Of a DNA stretch of 64,000 nt, positions 46,447 to 54,246 are shown one piece after another. The number at the start of each line of letters is the position of its first letter. Positions within the stretch are counted from its first letter, which is position 1. The notes beneath the pieces are model-generated. The model was not told the origin of the DNA. It did not search any database and saw nothing but the letters and a program-made list of their open reading frames with translations. The position numbers were made by a program, and so were the translations under genes. Source of the DNA: Pseudomonas koreensis (GTDB lineage: Bacteria; Pseudomonadota; Gammaproteobacteria; Pseudomonadales; Pseudomonadaceae); NCBI RefSeq assembly GCF_012986595.1, contig NZ_JAAQYM010000002.1, positions 892,497 through 956,496 of the forward strand, in the 5' to 3' direction.

Positions 46447-48177
46447 ATGGATTGCTGGTCCGTTCTGCACCTGTCCGATGACGCCGAAGTTCGCGATATC
46501 AAGCGCAGCTATGCGCGCCTGCTGAAAACCTTCAGGCCTGATGAGGATCCCGAAGGCTTCCAGCGCTTGCGCGAAGCCTACGAACGCGCGCTGGCGATTG
46601 CCCAATGGCGCCTGGAAAACGCCGAACAGGAAGACGATGACACCGACGTCCCAGTCGCCACCGCGTCCAGTGCGTTTGCCGCGCTGGCGCTCGATAATGC
46701 ACTGGCCAACAGCCCCGGCCAGGCGCAAAACCAGCCGTGGGATTTTGCCGCGCTGGGGTTTTCGCCCGTCAGTCCGGCAGCCCCGGAGCCGTTTGCGCCG
46801 CCAGCGATGGACGACGTCCTGCGTGTCGAGCCGCTGACTACGGACGGGGGCGTCGACGCGTACAGGCTTGAAGCGCAAGCCGCATGGCAACTGCTTCAAA
46901 ACCTGTCGCCAGAAAACCTCGGCGAGCGCTGGGATCAGGCGCAACAACAAGGCTGCGCAAAGGCCTTCGAAACGCTGTTGCTGCAACGGTGTATTGAACA
47001 TCAACCACTACGCGGCCCGATACTGCACTGGGCCGTGGAGCAGCTTGGATGGTTGGGGCCCTGGCAAGAAGTGCTGATGAATGATCGCCAGCGCGCCATG
47101 CTCGCCGAGAACCTGATGGCCGACTATCGAAACGCCTTGCAGGTGCTGCTCGAAAGCCAGAGCGAACGTGAGTTTCTCAACTTGCTCAAGCACTACAGCG
47201 GCCAGCCGTGGCTCCAGGTATTCGATCGCCGCGAGCAATGGCAGCAAAATCTGCTGCATCTGCTCAATGACCATGAGTGGAGCGTGCCGCTGTTCGACCG
47301 GATCGGCCAATTGTTCGGCTGGGATCACACCAAAGGCTTGCACCCGCAACCGGACTGGCTCTGGGAAACGTTGATCGAACGCTGCAATCAGGAAAGTTTC
47401 TACGACAACCTGCGGGCCAAGGCTGAAAGCGACCGGACGTGGGCGGCCGACGTTCAGGCGGCGCATCTGTTGCTCAACCCGTTAAAGCCCCTGCAACAGA
47501 AGAAGATCATCGACGGCTTTGGGCAGAATGAATGGCAGGCCTGCCACGATCTGTCGGAAAAGCTCAAATGGCGCTTCCCGCAGCTGCTCGCGCGATTGCC
47601 TTACGCTGACGTTTTTTACTGGCGGCGGTTTTTGCCACGGCCCATCGCTGCCGAAACCTGGGTGCGGGTGTGGACGGCCATTGCCTTGGCGCTGTTCCTG
47701 TTCTATCTGCCCTCGCACCAAAAAGACGCGGTAACCCTGTTCTTGATTCCGATGATCTTTGCGTGCGTGCCGGTGTGGTTCTTTCGTTTTGCGCTGAGTT
47801 GGTGGGTGGTGCTCACATCTCACGTGATCGTTGCCGATCTGTGGCTGACCGAAGGGCTGATTCCGCGCCGATGGAATCCTGATACCCACTGGCTGGTAAT
47901 ACGCCACGGGGTGCCGCAGGCGGTCATGGTGCTGCTGTTTTCGCTGCTGCTCGGGCCGTTGGGCGCGCTCACTTACATGGGCGTGATCCTGATCGGACTG
48001 GTACACAAACGACGAATCGGGTCGCTCGACCCACAGCTGAGCAATAACCACCCTTGGCTGACCGCGCTGCACTGGGCGCACTTCAGTCCGCTGCAACTGC
48101 TGTTTCTGGTGGTGATGACCGCGATAACGGCGGCCAGCAGGCTCGGCTATTCCTTGCACTCGCTGATGCCCGGCTAG
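46447..48177 (+). CDS. membrane-bound J-domain protein, partner of HscC
   Basis: The 576-residue protein has a degenerate J domain at residues 1-50 (MDCWSVLHLSDDAEVRDIKR, then RLLKTFRPDEDPEGFQRLRE). The canonical HPD reads RPD at 30-32. A soluble helical middle of about 330 residues and four C-terminal membrane segments (about 410-430, 435-475, 505-530 and 545-565) follow. The layout matches DjlB/DjlC-like co-chaperones encoded with hscC in E. coli. It starts 11 bp after hscC. The client is unknown. Confidence 0.87.
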   Translation: MDCWSVLHLSDDAEVRDIKRSYARLLKTFRPDEDPEGFQRLREAYERALAIAQWRLENAEQEDDDTDVPVATASSAFAALALDNALANSPGQAQNQPWDFAALGFSPVSPAAPEPFAPPAMDDVLRVEPLTTDGGVDAYRLEAQAAWQLLQNLSPENLGERWDQAQQQGCAKAFETLLLQRCIEHQPLRGPILHWAVEQLGWLGPWQEVLMNDRQRAMLAENLMADYRNALQVLLESQSEREFLNLLKHYSGQPWLQVFDRREQWQQNLLHLLNDHEWSVPLFDRIGQLFGWDHTKGLHPQPDWLWETLIERCNQESFYDNLRAKAESDRTWAADVQAAHLLLNPLKPLQQKKIIDGFGQNEWQACHDLSEKLKWRFPQLLARLPYADVFYWRRFLPRPIAAETWVRVWTAIALALFLFYLPSHQKDAVTLFLIPMIFACVPVWFFRFALSWWVVLTSHVIVADLWLTEGLIPRRWNPDTHWLVIRHGVPQAVMVLLFSLLLGPLGALTYMGVILIGLVHKRRIGSLDPQLSNNHPWLTALHWAHFSPLQLLFLVVMTAITAASRLGYSLHSLMPG

Positions 48178-48231
48178 AACAACAGCGGGCTGGAGGACTC
48201 CGACAACGTAGAGATCCTCTTCTTACACAGG

Positions 48232-48273
48232 CTGTCGCACTGTCCCACGCAACACACAGGACAGTGCTGACAG
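48232..48273. other. long hairpin before the 106-residue unknown gene
   Basis: CTGTCGCACTGTCC and GGACAGTGCTGACAG pair over 14 bp with one bulged base around a 13-nt loop. No T-tract follows, so it is either a weak terminator of hscC-J or a structured leader for the next gene. Confidence 0.45.
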
Positions 48274-48333
48274 TTCCTGGCCGTGTCTTCGTTTAGCTTG
48301 TCCAGGACCAAAAACCTGTCCAAGGAAGAACCG

Positions 48334-48654
48334 ATGACACCGATATCCAAAACGCTTGAAGAACTGATCCGTGAAATTTATCAGGACGGCAGCGTCTCCG
48401 TAGTCGAGTACAAGACACTGCGCGACGATGCCGACCGACGCATGGAGGCGGTCATTCAAGAGTTCGGCCAGCACAACAACCTGACGGCTTTCCAGAAAGC
48501 AATGGATGTTGCGATGCAATTGCTGCAGACCACTGTCATTGATGCGAAGAAAGCCCGATTGACTGACACCGGCGAAGCCATTGTCAAAGATGCGGTCACC
48601 GCCCAGGTCGAATACCTGCGTGCAGGCAGTGAGCTTGCGTTGCGCCTTTTGTAA
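48334..48654 (+). CDS. conserved hypothetical helical protein, 106 residues
   Basis: I do not recognise this gene. The protein is soluble and predicted mostly helical: TLEELIREIYQDGSVSVVEY, a basic-acidic helix with DDADRRMEAVIQEF, and KAMDVAMQLLQTTVIDAKKA. There is no signal peptide or membrane segment. The ATG has a good AAGGAAG site 6 bp upstream and the codon use is normal for the genome, so the gene is real. It stands alone between the hscC pair and the phosphoesterase, with a terminator after it. Confidence 0.72.
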   Translation: MTPISKTLEELIREIYQDGSVSVVEYKTLRDDADRRMEAVIQEFGQHNNLTAFQKAMDVAMQLLQTTVIDAKKARLTDTGEAIVKDAVTAQVEYLRAGSELALRLL

Positions 48655-48667
48655 TCGAGTGAATACC

Positions 48668-48702
48668 TGTGGGAGCTGACCTGGTCGCTCCCACATTTTT
48701 TT
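48668..48702 (+). terminator. terminator after the 106-residue gene
   Basis: TGTGGGAGC and GCTCCCACA (with internal GACC-type pairing) form a hairpin followed by TTTTTTT. It resembles a reduced family B REP arm used as a terminator. Confidence 0.8.
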
Positions 48703-48715
48703 GCCGCACCTCAAA

Positions 48716-48733
48716 TCGTCACCCAACCGTCAC
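48716..48733 (+). promoter_or_regulatory. Pho box upstream of the phosphoesterase gene
   Basis: TCGTCAC-CCAA-CCGTCAC is a 7-4-7 direct repeat in the exact layout of PhoB boxes (consensus CTGTCAT repeats, 11-bp period). It is followed after 10 bp by a weak -10-like TAGCGT at 48744-48749. It lies 61 bp before the ATG and predicts induction by phosphate starvation. Confidence 0.65.
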
Positions 48734-48793
48734 ATTCCCTTGCTAGCGTCCGCCCGAAACAATCTGAAACAATTAAGCAGAACGGGCTGACAG

Positions 48794-50488
48794 ATGAAAG
48801 ACGAGAAAGACGGCACTGACGCACCTGAATCCAACGATCCCACCGACACCAGTCGCCGCCGTTTTCTCGGCGGTGTTGCCGTCCTCGGCGTGGGTGCCAC
48901 GCTCGCCGGCTGCGGTAACGCCAGCGACCAGCCGGGCAAACCAGCCGAACGCCCGCTGACCCCGACCGAGCTGGACAAAGCCCTGCGCGAGCAGGTGAAA
49001 ACCGTGGTGGTGATCTACGCCGAGAACCGCAGCTTCAACAACCTGTTCGGTGATTTCCCCGGTGTCGAAAAGCCGCTGTCGGCGCTCAAGCCTGCCGATT
49101 ACCAGCAACGTGACCGCGATGGCAGCCTGCTGCAGACCCTGCCACCGGTCTGGGGCGGCGTGTTGCAGATTGGCCCGCAAACCCTCGATGGCGTGACCTA
49201 CCCCAGCGCCACGCAGTTTCAGGAAAACCTGCCCAACGCGCCGTTCGCCCTCAAAGGCCCGAATGGCGAAGACCTGCCGTTCGGCCTGGTCACCCGCGAC
49301 CTGTGGCACGTGTTTTATCAGAACCAGATGCAGATCAACGGCGGCAAGAACGATGGTTTCGTCGCCTGGGCTGACTCCGGTGGCCTGACCATGGGGCACT
49401 ACGCCCAGAGCCGTTATTCCCTGCGCCTGTGGGATGTGGCGCAGGAGTTCGTGCTGTGCGACAACTTCTTCCAGGGTACCTTCGGTGGCTCGTTCCTTAA
49501 CCATCAATACCTGATCAGCGCCACCGCGCCGTTCTATCCGGACGCCGCCAATTCGGTGGCCAAGTCGCAGATCGCCACGCTGCAAAGTAATGACCCGACC
49601 GATCCGCGCCTCAAGCCGCTGGAGCAGTCGCCGGCCAGCGCCATGAGTGGCCCGCCGCAGTTCGGCCCGAGTGCACTGACCCCGGACGGCTTTGGCGTCA
49701 ACACCCTCGCCCCGCCCTATTGGCCAACGTGGATTCGCGACCCGGAACGCCCGGAATATTCCAAGGCCGATCTGCCCAACGTACTGGTACCGCAGACCCA
49801 CGAACACATCGGCGACAAGCTGTCGAAGAAGAACGTCGACTGGGCCTGGTACGCCGGCGCCTGGCAGGCAACGCTGGAGCAGTACAAGGATTCCGGCGGG
49901 ATTCCGAAGATCCCCAACTTCCAGTATCACCACCAGCCGTTCAACTACTTCAAGCAGCAAGGTCCGGAGAACCCGCAAGAGCGCAACAAACGCCTGCGCG
50001 ATGCCGGCCTGGGCGATGAATCGAGCACCAACAAATTCTTCGCCGATGCCGAGGCCGGCAAGCTGCCGGCGGTGACGTTCTACAAGCCCCAGGGCAACCT
50101 GAACATGCACGCCGGTTATGCCGACGTCGCCTCCGGTGACCGGCACATCGTCCGCGCCCTGAAGGTGCTGCGCGAAAGCCCGCAGTGGAAAAACATGGTG
50201 GTGATCGTCACCGTCGATGAAAACGGCGGCTGGTGGGACCACGTGGCGCCGCCCAAGGGTGACCGCTGGGGGCCGGGGTCGCGGGTGCCGGCGCTGGTGG
50301 TGTCGCCGTTCGCGCGCAAAGGCACGGTGGATCACACGGTCTACGACACGGCGTCGATCCTGCGTCTGATCACTCGGGTGTTTCAACTGGAAACCCTGGA
50401 CGGTCTCAAACAACGTGACGAGGCGATGATCGCCCGCGGTCAGAAACCCATGGGCGACTTGACCAACGCCCTGCATTTTCAGGCTTGA
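48794..50488 (+). CDS. acpA: Tat-exported acid phosphatase/phospholipase C family phosphoesterase
   Basis: The 564-residue precursor has a Tat motif SRRRFLGG (residues 20-27) and a lipobox-like LAGC at 37-40. It belongs to the phosphoesterase family of AcpA and bacterial phospholipases C: VVVIYAENRSFNNLFGDFPG with metal and nucleophile residues, GSFLNHQYLISATAP and VTVDENGGWWDHVAPP. It should hydrolyse phosphomonoesters or phospholipids outside the inner membrane. A Pho box precedes it and a secreted protein gene follows after 119 bp. AcpA versus PLC activity cannot be settled from sequence. Confidence 0.87.
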   Translation: MKDEKDGTDAPESNDPTDTSRRRFLGGVAVLGVGATLAGCGNASDQPGKPAERPLTPTELDKALREQVKTVVVIYAENRSFNNLFGDFPGVEKPLSALKPADYQQRDRDGSLLQTLPPVWGGVLQIGPQTLDGVTYPSATQFQENLPNAPFALKGPNGEDLPFGLVTRDLWHVFYQNQMQINGGKNDGFVAWADSGGLTMGHYAQSRYSLRLWDVAQEFVLCDNFFQGTFGGSFLNHQYLISATAPFYPDAANSVAKSQIATLQSNDPTDPRLKPLEQSPASAMSGPPQFGPSALTPDGFGVNTLAPPYWPTWIRDPERPEYSKADLPNVLVPQTHEHIGDKLSKKNVDWAWYAGAWQATLEQYKDSGGIPKIPNFQYHHQPFNYFKQQGPENPQERNKRLRDAGLGDESSTNKFFADAEAGKLPAVTFYKPQGNLNMHAGYADVASGDRHIVRALKVLRESPQWKNMVVIVTVDENGGWWDHVAPPKGDRWGPGSRVPALVVSPFARKGTVDHTVYDTASILRLITRVFQLETLDGLKQRDEAMIARGQKPMGDLTNALHFQA

Positions 50489-50607
50489 AATCGGGTTCTG
50501 CGGGCTGACGCAAAAAACCGTGAATGACGGCTTCTCTGTGCAACACGGCTGATCCAATATGAAGCGCCCCAAACTTCCGGGGAACCCACGCTGAAAAGGA
50601 TCTGAGC

Positions 50608-51789
50608 ATGTTCAAACTCGCAGGACTCACCCCCGCTGCAATGGCCCTCGCCGCGCTCACCCTGAGCGCGGCCGCCCACGCCGATGTCGACCTGAAACTG
50701 GGCAGCACCGAACGCGTCACCCGCCTCTTCGCCTACCCCAACAACTGCAGTGTGATCTGCTATCGCAACTGGTCGCTGGAACAGACCGTCGCCCACTACC
50801 TGAGCCAGAGCGTGCAACGCGACGGCTACGCCAATGCCAAGGTGCTGGTGAAGAATGATAACGGGCAGGTTTACGTCGAAATCAGCGGCGTACCGCAAGG
50901 CTACGACAAGCCGCTGTCGGCGCTGCTCGATGCCGGCGATCTGGCCTATAACGGCGCCAGCAAGCTCAACGCCGATGGCAAATGGGCCTACAGCTGGTAC
51001 CTGTTCCTGCCGCTGGGCATGGCTTTGGAAAACCGCAAGAGTGTCGAGCTGTTGCACTTCCCGCCGGACTATTCGCTGACCCAGGCTCAGGACTACCTGC
51101 GCTCGAACACCACTGATCGCTGGGCCACCCTGCTGAGCGACAACGGCATTCCGGCTGACCAGACCCCGGCGTATCAGACCATCATCGACATCGCGCCAAT
51201 CGCGGCGCCGTCCAACGCTGGCAGTGATCTGGAAGGGGTCTACGACTACTTCAAGGATTACCAGACCACACTGGTCAAGCAGTTCAGCCAGACCACCAGC
51301 GGCACGACGCTGCCGATGGTGGCCTTCGGCGCGCCGGTGCGTAACTGGATCAAGCAGCAATACGGGCCGACCGTCGGCGTGTTGGGGCTGGCGACCATCA
51401 GCCCGAGCACGGGCGTGAATGTGCCGGTGCTGGGCTCCAACCACCCGAGTTACATCTGGTACGCCGCCGACCCGGCCAGCTACAACGGCGATGAAGCCAA
51501 GGCCGATGCCGCCGGGCTGAAAGTAATGGGCCAGGACTTGAGTGCGGCCTGCTGGCAAGCGGGCATGGGCAGCAAACCGGGTACCGATCCGAAAACCCTG
51601 CTCAACAGCTGCACGCAGACCTGGCAAGTGACGCAAAAGGTCAAGACTTGCGAGTTGTTCTACACCTCGATCCGCAACCTGACCCCGGCGCAGGCTGCCG
51701 CCAAGTGCTCGACCACGCCGGTCAAGGCGCAGCTGCAACAGCTTCAGGGAGAATTGCCGGCCACTGCGGTGCCCGCGCCTCACCTGTGA
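50608..51789 (+). CDS. secreted protein of unknown function
   Basis: I do not recognise this gene. The 393-residue precursor has a clear signal peptide (LTLSAAAHA cut before DVDLK) and six or more cysteines, for example NNCSVICYRN, SAACWQAG, LLNSCTQTW and KTCELFYTS, consistent with disulfides in the periplasm or outside. The central part reads GAPVRNWIKQQYGPTVGVLG and LGSNHPSYIWYAADP. AAAGGATCTGAGC precedes the ATG. It follows the Pho-box phosphoesterase gene and may share its transcript. A uracil-DNA-glycosylase-like fold is conceivable from the HPS tripeptide but weakly supported. Confidence 0.75.
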   Translation: MFKLAGLTPAAMALAALTLSAAAHADVDLKLGSTERVTRLFAYPNNCSVICYRNWSLEQTVAHYLSQSVQRDGYANAKVLVKNDNGQVYVEISGVPQGYDKPLSALLDAGDLAYNGASKLNADGKWAYSWYLFLPLGMALENRKSVELLHFPPDYSLTQAQDYLRSNTTDRWATLLSDNGIPADQTPAYQTIIDIAPIAAPSNAGSDLEGVYDYFKDYQTTLVKQFSQTTSGTTLPMVAFGAPVRNWIKQQYGPTVGVLGLATISPSTGVNVPVLGSNHPSYIWYAADPASYNGDEAKADAAGLKVMGQDLSAACWQAGMGSKPGTDPKTLLNSCTQTWQVTQKVKTCELFYTSIRNLTPAQAAAKCSTTPVKAQLQQLQGELPATAVPAPHL

Positions 51790-51801
51790 TTCGCTGAAAA
51801 T

Positions 51802-51835
51802 ACTTCCCGTGTAAGTGATGACTGACGCGGGAAGT
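51802..51835 (+). terminator. hairpin after the secreted unknown gene
   Basis: ACTTCCCG and CGGGAAGT form an 8-bp perfect stem around 18 nt, 12 bp after the stop. No T-tract follows, so termination is uncertain. Confidence 0.4.
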
Positions 51836-51847
51836 AGCGAAGTTCGC

Positions 51848-51960
51848 CTGTCAGATCTGACAGTAGACGGATCGTGAGATCCGCGAAATGATCGAATCTA
51901 AATAGTGTTGCAGCGCTGACAGGATGTCAGACCAGAGAAGTCGCAGCATTTGCTGACAGG
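51848..51960 (+). promoter_or_regulatory. repeat-rich control region of the SET-domain gene
   Basis: CTGTCAGATCTGACAG (51848-51863) is a perfect 16-bp palindrome. CTGACA-GGA-TGTCAG (51916-51930) is an inverted repeat of the same half-site, and a further CTGACAGG lies directly before the start codon. A separate CGGATC-GTGA-GATCCG hairpin (51868-51883) lies between. The shared half-site points to one dimeric regulator binding several times. Confidence 0.55.
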
Positions 51961-51967
51961 GACCGTT

Positions 51968-52483
51968 ATGAACACTCACGCACTTCAGCACCACGTCTCC
52001 CGCGATGCCCCCGGCATCTACCCGTTTGCCGGGTTGCCTGTGCGCCTGGGCTTCCCGTCCACCGTCGATTTCGAAGTCATTCAGGATGAGCATGGCCCTG
52101 TGGCCGTGGTGGCACGCCGGGATTTCTTGCGCACCACCCGCATGTGCCGCATTTCCGGGCAGTTGCTGCCCTATCGGTGCCGCCAGACCCGCCAGCTACT
52201 CACCGGCATCCATATCTACGACCCGCGCTTCTGCGGGCTGCTCGAACATGCCTGCGACCCGAACGCGTTCCTCGACATGAGCGAACTGTGGCTATGGGCG
52301 TTGCGCGATATTCATCAGGGTGAACGCCTGACCATCGACTTCACCGCCACCGAAGACCGCCTCTTGCAGCAGTTCGCCTGTACTTGCGGCGGGCCGCGCT
52401 GCCGTGGGTGGATCACCGGTTACGATGAACCACCCAGTATCGAGGGCCAGCACTTCCTGCAGCGCTGGTGGCATACGCACTGA
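51968..52483 (+). CDS. SET-domain protein (putative protein-lysine methyltransferase)
   Basis: The 171-residue protein has the closing half of a SET domain: LEHACDPNAFLD (a form of NHSCxPN, residues 93-104), GERLTIDF (118-125) and a post-SET-like CTCGGPRC (138-145), where three cysteines could bind zinc. SAM-dependent methylation of protein lysine is the family activity; no bacterial target is known to me for this type. A tetracysteine-like NPN substitution as DPN should not destroy the SAM pocket. It converges on the carbonic anhydrase gene, with 6 bp between the stops. Confidence 0.85.
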   Translation: MNTHALQHHVSRDAPGIYPFAGLPVRLGFPSTVDFEVIQDEHGPVAVVARRDFLRTTRMCRISGQLLPYRCRQTRQLLTGIHIYDPRFCGLLEHACDPNAFLDMSELWLWALRDIHQGERLTIDFTATEDRLLQQFACTCGGPRCRGWITGYDEPPSIEGQHFLQRWWHTH

Positions 52484-52489
52484 CCGGAC

Positions 52490-53134
52490 TTACAACGCGC
52501 CGATCGGACGCAAACGGTACTGCGGCGGCAGTTGCTCGAAACCGCTAATGGTGGTGTTCAGGCTCTTCCAGCGACCGTCCTTGATGCCATAGATGCAACC
52601 GTGGATCGACAGACTCTGCCCGCGATGCCAGGCGTTCTGAATGATGCTGGTGTGGGCCACGTTGGCCACTTGCTGGACGACGTTGAGTTCGCACAGCCGA
52701 TCGACCTGCTCTTCCTCGGTCGGCAGCTTGGCCAGTTCTTCACGTTTTTCGTAATACAAGTCACGGATCGAGCGCAGCCAGCCATCGATCAGGCCGAACT
52801 GACGATCCTGCATCGACGCCCGCACCCCGCCGCAACCGTAGTGACCGGTGACGAGGATGTGTTTGACCTTGAGCACGTCGACCGCGTACTGGATCACCGA
52901 CAGGCAATTGAGGTCAGTGTGCAGCACCACGTTGGCGACATTGCGGTGAACGAACAGATCGCCCGGCAACATGCCGACGATCTCGTTGGCCGGCACCCGT
53001 GCGTCGGAGCAGCCGATCCACAGATATTCCGGGGTCTGCTGGCGTGCCAGTTTGGCGAAGAACTCCGGATCTTCCTTGGTGATCGCGTCAGCCCAACGCT
53101 CGTTGTTATCAATCAGGTCTTGTAAGTCGTGCAT
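52490..53134 (-). CDS. can: beta-class carbonic anhydrase
   Basis: The 214-residue enzyme has the zinc ligands C42 and H98 and C101, the D44-R46 dyad in CSDARVPANEIVG and the HYGCGGVRA segment, all standard for beta carbonic anhydrases of the Can type. It interconverts carbon dioxide and bicarbonate in the cytosol. I chose the ATG at MHDLQDLIDNN; an upstream start would add an unconserved N-terminus. Its equivalent is found at the same place in P. aeruginosa. Confidence 0.95.
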   Translation of the reverse strand: MHDLQDLIDNNERWADAITKEDPEFFAKLARQQTPEYLWIGCSDARVPANEIVGMLPGDLFVHRNVANVVLHTDLNCLSVIQYAVDVLKVKHILVTGHYGCGGVRASMQDRQFGLIDGWLRSIRDLYYEKREELAKLPTEEEQVDRLCELNVVQQVANVAHTSIIQNAWHRGQSLSIHGCIYGIKDGRWKSLNTTISGFEQLPPQYRLRPIGAL

Positions 53135-53275
53135 GGTGTAAGGCCTCAAGAAAGATGCGCTGGTATGACAGACGGCCACCCGTCGGGGTCACGTAAGGAT
53201 CGCAAAGTGTTTTCGTTGGAATTCTTGGGTGTCCGGTGAGTCCACCTAGTAAGGCCCACAGTATGAGGAATAGCC

Positions 53276-53680
53276 ATGACTGATTCACGACGTCCGTACG
53301 ATGCGGTGCAACCTGAACCCATCGATGATAACGAAGACCGTATGGGCTCGGTGCATGAGCTGGATTTCGACGACGAACAGCCCAGCGCGAAGATCGGTGA
53401 TGAATTGCCCGAACGCGAACGCGAGCAGTTGATGCCAGAGGAGCGTGTGCGTGAGGCGGGGCTCACAGGTGCATCGACTGCTGATCATGAACCGACTGAT
53501 GATGATATGAGCCCGGAAACACTGATCCATGAAGATGGGGCACGGGACGCCGGTGAAACGGGCGAAGACAATCCGGCGGATTGGGATTTGAGCGTGGTCG
53601 ATGAAGATGACATCGGTGGCGGCAATGGTCTGGATGAGGCGGAATTGGCGCGGCGTGATCCGATTGATGGCAACCGCTGA
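53276..53680 (+). CDS. very acidic protein of unknown function
   Basis: The 134-residue protein is dominated by Asp and Glu with few hydrophobic residues (EPIDDNEDRMGSVHELDFDD near the start, ADWDLSVVDEDDIGGG near the end) and is probably largely disordered. No known motif was seen. Similar Pseudomonas proteins are sometimes labelled serine kinase/phosphatase without evidence in the sequence. It lies between the carbonic anhydrase and rimI genes, on the opposite strand to both. Confidence 0.72.
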   Translation: MTDSRRPYDAVQPEPIDDNEDRMGSVHELDFDDEQPSAKIGDELPEREREQLMPEERVREAGLTGASTADHEPTDDDMSPETLIHEDGARDAGETGEDNPADWDLSVVDEDDIGGGNGLDEAELARRDPIDGNR

Positions 53681-53703
53681 TCACCCGCCATCATGCGATC
53701 CCC

Positions 53704-53789
53704 TGTAGGAGCTGCCGCAGGCTGCGATCTTTTGACTTTGATTTTTGAAGGTCAAGATCAAAAAATCGCAACCTTCGGCAGCGCCTACA
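53704..53789. repeat. REP pair, family C
   Basis: TGTAGGAGCTGCCGCAGGCT, continuing GCGATCTTTTGA, is paired with a diverged inverted copy (AAAAATCGCAACCTTCGGCA, then GCGCCTACA). It sits between the converging acidic-protein gene and rimI. Confidence 0.82.
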
Positions 53790-53793
53790 GTAT

Positions 53794-54246
53794 TCAGTCA
53801 ACCAGGGTGCAGGCCATCACCACGGCATCTTCACGCCCACCCACCGCCGGATAGTAATCCCGGCGCCGGCCGATCTCGTTGAAGCCATAGCGCTCATACA
53901 GCCTGAACGCTGCGGTATTGCTGTCACGCACTTCCAGAAAACATTCCCGTGCCGAGGCCGCATACGCCCGCGACATCAGATGCTCAAGCAATGTCAGGCC
54001 CAGCCCGCGCCCCTGATTCTCCGGTTTGACCGTGATGTTCAGCAGGTGCGCTTCATCCAGAATGATCTGCACCACCCCGTGGCCGACCTGCTGCTGGCCT
54101 TCGAACATCAGCCAGATCTGGTACTTGCCCAGTCCGTCGAGAAAAATCCCGCGGGTCCAGGGATGGCTGTACGCCGCGTATTCAATCTTCAATACCGCGT
54201 CCAGGTCCGCCTCGGTCATCGGGCGGAACGATACAGCTTCACTCAT
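53794..54246 (-). CDS. rimI: ribosomal protein S18 alanine N-acetyltransferase
   Basis: The 150-residue GNAT enzyme has the acetyl-CoA loop VKPENQGRGLGLTLLEHLM and the C-terminal RLYERYGFNEIGRRRDYYP, the RimI signature. It acetylates the N-terminal alanine of S18. Its ATG lies 8 bp inside the 3' end of the probable psi-subunit gene; holD-rimI is also the E. coli gene order. Confidence 0.94.
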   Translation of the reverse strand: MSEAVSFRPMTEADLDAVLKIEYAAYSHPWTRGIFLDGLGKYQIWLMFEGQQQVGHGVVQIILDEAHLLNITVKPENQGRGLGLTLLEHLMSRAYAASARECFLEVRDSNTAAFRLYERYGFNEIGRRRDYYPAVGGREDAVVMACTLVD

